Shown here: positions 60,562 to 64,000 of the stretch, one piece after another
Numbering within the stretch: the stretch's first letter is position 1
How the letters are laid out: the number at the start of each line of letters is the position of its first letter
The notes under the pieces: model-generated
Databases searched by the model: none
What the model was told of the DNA's origin: nothing
What the model saw: only the letters and a program-made list of their open reading frames with translations
Source of the DNA: JAWPMT01 sp965267435
GTDB taxonomy: Bacteria > Bacteroidota > Bacteroidia > Cytophagales > Cyclobacteriaceae
Assembly: GCA_965267435.1 (NCBI GenBank)
Contig: OZ253960.1
Coordinates: forward strand, 620,001-684,000
Reading direction: 5' to 3'
Length of the DNA: 64,000 nt
Position numbers and translations under genes: made by a program

Positions 60562-62985
60562 TCAATCCGTGATGATCAGTTTTTTTCGGATGTGCTTATT
60601 GGCCGTCTCTAACGTATAGACATAGATCCCGGGCTGCATTTGCCACTGCCCCGCATTCAATTCTACCCTGTAGTCTCGGTCAGCTTCGACCTGCCCTTCG
60701 AACAGGGTACCTACGGTCCTTCCGTAGGAGTCATAGACACTTACTCTGGTCAACTGGTCTTCCGGTACACGGAACCCAATAGTTGCAGTGCCATTGGAGG
60801 ATAGGAAATTGGGATAGCTCTGAAAGGACTGTCCTTTTTGCTCCACGATTTCCTCTTCTACATCCGCAAGTTCAGGTTGCGTGCGAGCACCATTCGACGG
60901 GATAAAGGAGAGGGCATAGGCTGTATTGATTTTCGTATCCTCTCTTCCGGAGAATGCTTCTCTTGTGGAGTAGAAGTCCTCGACGAAGTCCACATCCGTT
61001 TGATCCGGACCACCAAAAATACCACTGGGGCCCACTCCTGCAAGGTTGAACATTCCACCAGGACCTTCATCCATGAGGCCTTGGGTGTCACTGAAACCAT
61101 CCAGATGCCAGTTACCCAGGTAGTGACCGGCCTCATGTGCTGTGATGTTGCCTACTACCTCGACCACGGCATCTTCCCTAGTGACGCCGGGCGCAAGCAC
61201 CAGGTCATTGATTCGGTAGGTGCTATTTGCCGAAAAACCGGTTGCAGGCCCGCTGAGGATATCCAGCAAGACGAGTGCAGTCTCCTCGGTGTCGAAGTTG
61301 CCGGGATCAATGGACTGAGCGATGCCGATTGTTCCAATGCCCGACTCGGGAATGGTTCCACTCACTTCGACTGTACTAACATCGTAATTGATGCCGTTGG
61401 CGGAGAAGCTCTCGCCCACGAAATCTGGACCCAATTCGTTGTCTGAGCCAAGACGAATGTTATCTGTTACTATGACCCGATGTCTTGGGTTGACGCGGGG
61501 ACTGTTAAAGTCGGACTCAAGATTTTCCCGGACCACATCGGTGATGCGTGCTGTGATGGCATCTGCATCGGCGGGGTTCAGACCCCAGTTGGGAAGGAAG
61601 TCGGCAAAAGGGGTGTGGTTCCTGACAATCGGGAAAGGGATCTCAAAAATTGGTGCGATATCGACAGCACCACCACTGTAGTCAACGTACACGACCTGGA
61701 CTGTTCGGTTGTTGAGTTCCAGATACGGACGGGTCGCTTGTAACTTGAGACTATAGGGACCTTCTCCCCCTGATACTGAGATAGCGTATTTGCCCGACTC
61801 TTCCACTGTGTAATTGATGGTTGTTTGGCCGGCTCCGGCATAGAAGGGATGTAATGCTGGAAAGATGAAAGAGGTGTTGAAGGGAGTGCTTACTTCTTCC
61901 TCGCCTTTCAAGTCTCGCACGGTCAGAAGCGCGCCACCGCCATCGCCCTGGAACACCGCACCAAAGACATCTCCTTCCTGTAGATTGAATGAATAGTAGT
62001 CAATGTCAACCTCCCTCGTTTGAATAATGAGTTCGTAAGTTCCCTCAGATCCTTGAACAAAATTGACACTAGGTGAATCATCATCAAAGGGATCCAATGG
62101 AATGAACGCGGGCCAACCGCCAATACAAATTATGTAAGTACCATCGACTGGCGCCAAGTAGCTGATATAGCTATCGAAACTGACTGTGAAGTTCTCATCG
62201 TCATTGAAGGCCACCAAAGTGCCATCTTCGAAGAAGATAGCGGCTGAAGGATCAAGATTGCCAAAGGGTAGTGGCGTATTCAAGTCCACTTCGATTACAG
62301 TATTGGCGCTCACTTCCACCGAATACATATCAAAATCCGACTTGTTTCCGGAAAAGATGTCGGGGCTGAATGGCTCTGTTCCGATACTCGCATTGTAAAC
62401 GACTCCTTCATTGGGTCCTGTGATCCCGGTGACATTGGCTTTGGGAATGATTCGGTCGTCATCATTGGCGATTTTGGGCACAAGAGTGATGTTCTCATCA
62501 GGATTATCAAGTTCACCGGAGATGGTGACTTCACTAGGATGACCGGGATTGGTTCCAAATTGATTCACCTTCTGTGCGGACTTTTGCGAGTCGTTGGCTC
62601 CACTGCCACTTTCTCGTTCAGATATGGTCTTTGCAGCTTTTCCCTTGGGGCCTTTCTTTTTGCCACTGTTCTGCTTGGCCACGGCCTCTGCCGCTTGGCG
62701 CTGCATGTAGTTTTGCCATGCACGGTAGTTGGCATTCATACTCGGTGTCAGGGTGCTTAGCATTGGGTTGGGAGTCTCCGGAATCTTATTCGGGGAAATG
62801 TCCTGCGCAGAGTGCTTATTGAGAAGCTGGTCGAAATCAGGATCTATCGCTTGCGGCTTGCTTTGCGCCTGCGCGATGAGACAACCCAGAAATAGGTAAA
62901 AGATAGGGAAAAGGTGATAAGCACCTGTTTTTTGCCTTGAACGCGGGCTATTGCGCCTGCGGACAGCAGTTAGGTGAGTTTTCAT
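60562..62985 (-). CDS. T9SS-secreted metzincin-type zinc protease
   Basis: 807 residues. An N-terminal export signal lies at about 15-40 after a basic start. A linker rich in K/G/A/S (about 90-140) follows, then beta-rich pre-peptidase-like modules (for example NTVIEVDLNTPLPFGNLDPSA). The protease domain is at about 435-680, with zinc motif HEAGHYLGNWH (His617, Glu618, His621, His627) and Met-turn GLMDEG. The end is a T9SS sorting domain (SYPNFLSSNGTATI, QPGIYVYTLE, KKLIITD). Surface or extracellular protease; substrate unknown. Single gene with its own strong terminator. Confidence 0.9.
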   Translation of the reverse strand: MKTHLTAVRRRNSPRSRQKTGAYHLFPIFYLFLGCLIAQAQSKPQAIDPDFDQLLNKHSAQDISPNKIPETPNPMLSTLTPSMNANYRAWQNYMQRQAAEAVAKQNSGKKKGPKGKAAKTISERESGSGANDSQKSAQKVNQFGTNPGHPSEVTISGELDNPDENITLVPKIANDDDRIIPKANVTGITGPNEGVVYNASIGTEPFSPDIFSGNKSDFDMYSVEVSANTVIEVDLNTPLPFGNLDPSAAIFFEDGTLVAFNDDENFTVSFDSYISYLAPVDGTYIICIGGWPAFIPLDPFDDDSPSVNFVQGSEGTYELIIQTREVDIDYYSFNLQEGDVFGAVFQGDGGGALLTVRDLKGEEEVSTPFNTSFIFPALHPFYAGAGQTTINYTVEESGKYAISVSGGEGPYSLKLQATRPYLELNNRTVQVVYVDYSGGAVDIAPIFEIPFPIVRNHTPFADFLPNWGLNPADADAITARITDVVRENLESDFNSPRVNPRHRVIVTDNIRLGSDNELGPDFVGESFSANGINYDVSTVEVSGTIPESGIGTIGIAQSIDPGNFDTEETALVLLDILSGPATGFSANSTYRINDLVLAPGVTREDAVVEVVGNITAHEAGHYLGNWHLDGFSDTQGLMDEGPGGMFNLAGVGPSGIFGGPDQTDVDFVEDFYSTREAFSGREDTKINTAYALSFIPSNGARTQPELADVEEEIVEQKGQSFQSYPNFLSSNGTATIGFRVPEDQLTRVSVYDSYGRTVGTLFEGQVEADRDYRVELNAGQWQMQPGIYVYTLETANKHIRKKLIITD

Positions 62986-63065
62986 AAGTAGTATGGTTAG
63001 GTTACGTTATGAGTAAGCTACCAAAAGCTGTTGATGATTCCTATCATTCCCGTCATTTGTGACAC

Positions 63066-63099
63066 AAAAAAAGGGAGTCACAATACTGGACTCCCTTTT
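63066..63099 (-). terminator. Rho-independent terminator of the partial permease gene
   Basis: GGGAGTC (63073-63079) and GACTCCC (63089-63095) pair around a nine-base loop; the minus strand then runs TTTTTTT. It lies about 25 bases after the stop at 63124. Flanking A and T runs extend the stem. Confidence 0.85.
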
Positions 63100-63123
63100 C
63101 CGCTTTTCGGTCAAAAAAAACGT

Positions 63124-64000
63124 CTATTCACTATGAAGGTTATTGACTGGATTCTCCCTGGCAATCCTGTAGCTCACTGAACCGACAGTGAGTCCAGCAA
63201 ATATCAGGATGAGTAGGGCAGGGGCGAGGTATACAAACCAGGGGATGGTCGTGGCATATTCAAAATCAGCCAGCCAACTGGACATTAGCCAGTAGCCAAC
63301 GGGCAGGGCTATCACAAGTGCCACGAGCAGCCATCTCATGTAGCTCGAGATTTGCTTTTCTATCAAATGCTCGACAGAAGCGCCCAAGACCTTGCGGACA
63401 CCGATCTCTTTCTTTCGCTGATCCCCACTATAAGCGGCCAGCCCAAAGAGTCCGAGGCAGGCGATGAAGATAGCCAGCACGGCAAAAACCGTGGACAGCT
63501 TGCTGAGCTTTTGTTCAGCGGTGAATCGGGCTGCGAACTGCTGGTCCATAAATTCGAAGTGGAAAGGGGAGGTGTTATTGAATTCGGCCCATTTTTGCTC
63601 GACAAAAGCCAAGACCTCCTGGGTTCGGCCCGCGTCAAATCGCAAACTCACAATGTTAGTAGGCTTGGTATAGAAGAGTGCCACGGGCTCGATTGATCGT
63701 TTGAAATTATCGAAATGGAAGTCTTTGACCACACCTACCACTTTGAATTCAGTCATCCCGAAGATGGGGAATTGATGGATGGTCTTTAGTGATCGCCCTA
63801 CCGCACTGTCCAGTGGAAATCCAAAGCGAGAAACAGCACTTTCGTTGAGTATCACGCCAGCAGAATCGGAGGCCAGCAAGGGGTCGAAGTTGCGGCCCAT
63901 GACCAATTCCATTTCCAGCGTGGGAATATAGTATTCATCCACTCCCCACAGTTGCATGGCCACTGCTCCTTCCATGTCTGTACTTTCCTTTGGTAGCAAC
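63124..64000 (-). CDS. MacB/FtsX-type permease, C-terminal part (runs off right edge)
   Basis: The frame of 291 codons enters from the right edge without a start. It covers the end of a periplasmic MacB-PCD domain (GRNFDPLLASDSAGVILNESA, KVVGVVKDFHF) and the last three membrane helices, with the coupling motif KKEIGVRKVLGASVEHLI, closing in RENPVNNL. Same class as the permease at 53842-56277 but a different sequence. The 5' half, and any partner, lie outside the window. Confidence 0.93.
   Translation of the reverse strand, partial: LLPKESTDMEGAVAMQLWGVDEYYIPTLEMELVMGRNFDPLLASDSAGVILNESAVSRFGFPLDSAVGRSLKTIHQFPIFGMTEFKVVGVVKDFHFDNFKRSIEPVALFYTKPTNIVSLRFDAGRTQEVLAFVEQKWAEFNNTSPFHFEFMDQQFAARFTAEQKLSKLSTVFAVLAIFIACLGLFGLAAYSGDQRKKEIGVRKVLGASVEHLIEKQISSYMRWLLVALVIALPVGYWLMSSWLADFEYATTIPWFVYLAPALLILIFAGLTVGSVSYRIARENPVNNLHSE

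Noticed and set aside
1..64000. CRISPR arrays, transposases, integrases or prophage genes
   Set aside because: No regularly spaced direct repeats and no protein with these family motifs were seen.

Overview
This 64-kb window looks like chromosomal DNA of a member of the Bacteroidota, with a GC content near one half. The main evidence is three secreted proteins with type IX secretion (T9SS) C-terminal sorting domains, a PorE-like T9SS-associated envelope protein, MacB/FtsX-type permeases, a DnaG primase without zinc ligands, and several promoters of the Bacteroidota form TTG-N19..21-TAnnTTTG, mostly without Shine-Dalgarno sequences. Genus cannot be fixed from the sequence. There is no phage, integrase, transposase or CRISPR array, and codon use looks uniform, so this reads as ordinary chromosome rich in envelope and secreted functions.

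Layout. 1-4.5 kb: the start of a possible mechanosensitive channel, a secreted phospholipase D-like protein, an azurin-like copper lipoprotein, a tRNA(CAT), and a signal-less protealysin-type M4 protease with an emfourin-like inhibitor gene. 4.6-11.8 kb: a compact six-gene minus-strand operon (two DUF3604 proteins, alpha-carbonic anhydrase, ferric-reductase-like membrane protein, parvulin-type PPIase, HupE/UreJ-like protein), which is the best candidate for an undescribed system. 12-17 kb: a patatin with its own outer-membrane barrel, a secreted CotH-like kinase and a solo Omp85-type barrel. 17-22 kb: HAD phosphatase, M50 protease, and a PASTA / T9SS cargo / rhodanese operon. 22-30 kb: core genes (Mrp and Nfu for Fe-S assembly, dnaG, ribBA) plus a T9SS-secreted M43 protease fused to the Fe-S operon.

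30.5-40 kb: PorE-like protein with added LysM domains, a secreted TPR-CHAT protein, a class C beta-lactamase-fold hydrolase, and a two-gene TPR-AAA+ / TPR-membrane operon. 40-50 kb: metallo-beta-lactamase-fold enzymes, an ArsR/SRPBCC operon with two clear operators facing an azoreductase gene, a sulfatase, an FG-GAP lipoprotein, a NAD(P)-binding protein, and an HtrA/DUF3179 operon. 50-64 kb: a DUF885-like lipoprotein lacking its zinc motif, SDR, PD40 protein, two MacB-type permeases, an AraC / secreted DJ-1-PfpI / BNR-repeat cluster, an alpha/beta hydrolase and a T9SS-secreted metzincin.

Non-coding structure: a 194-bp nested inverted-repeat element at 47680-47873, a REP-like palindrome at 40354-40412 that shares a flanking 12-mer with it, strong rho-independent terminators at 60503-60539 and 63066-63099, and a dyad-rich divergent region at 11848-11942.
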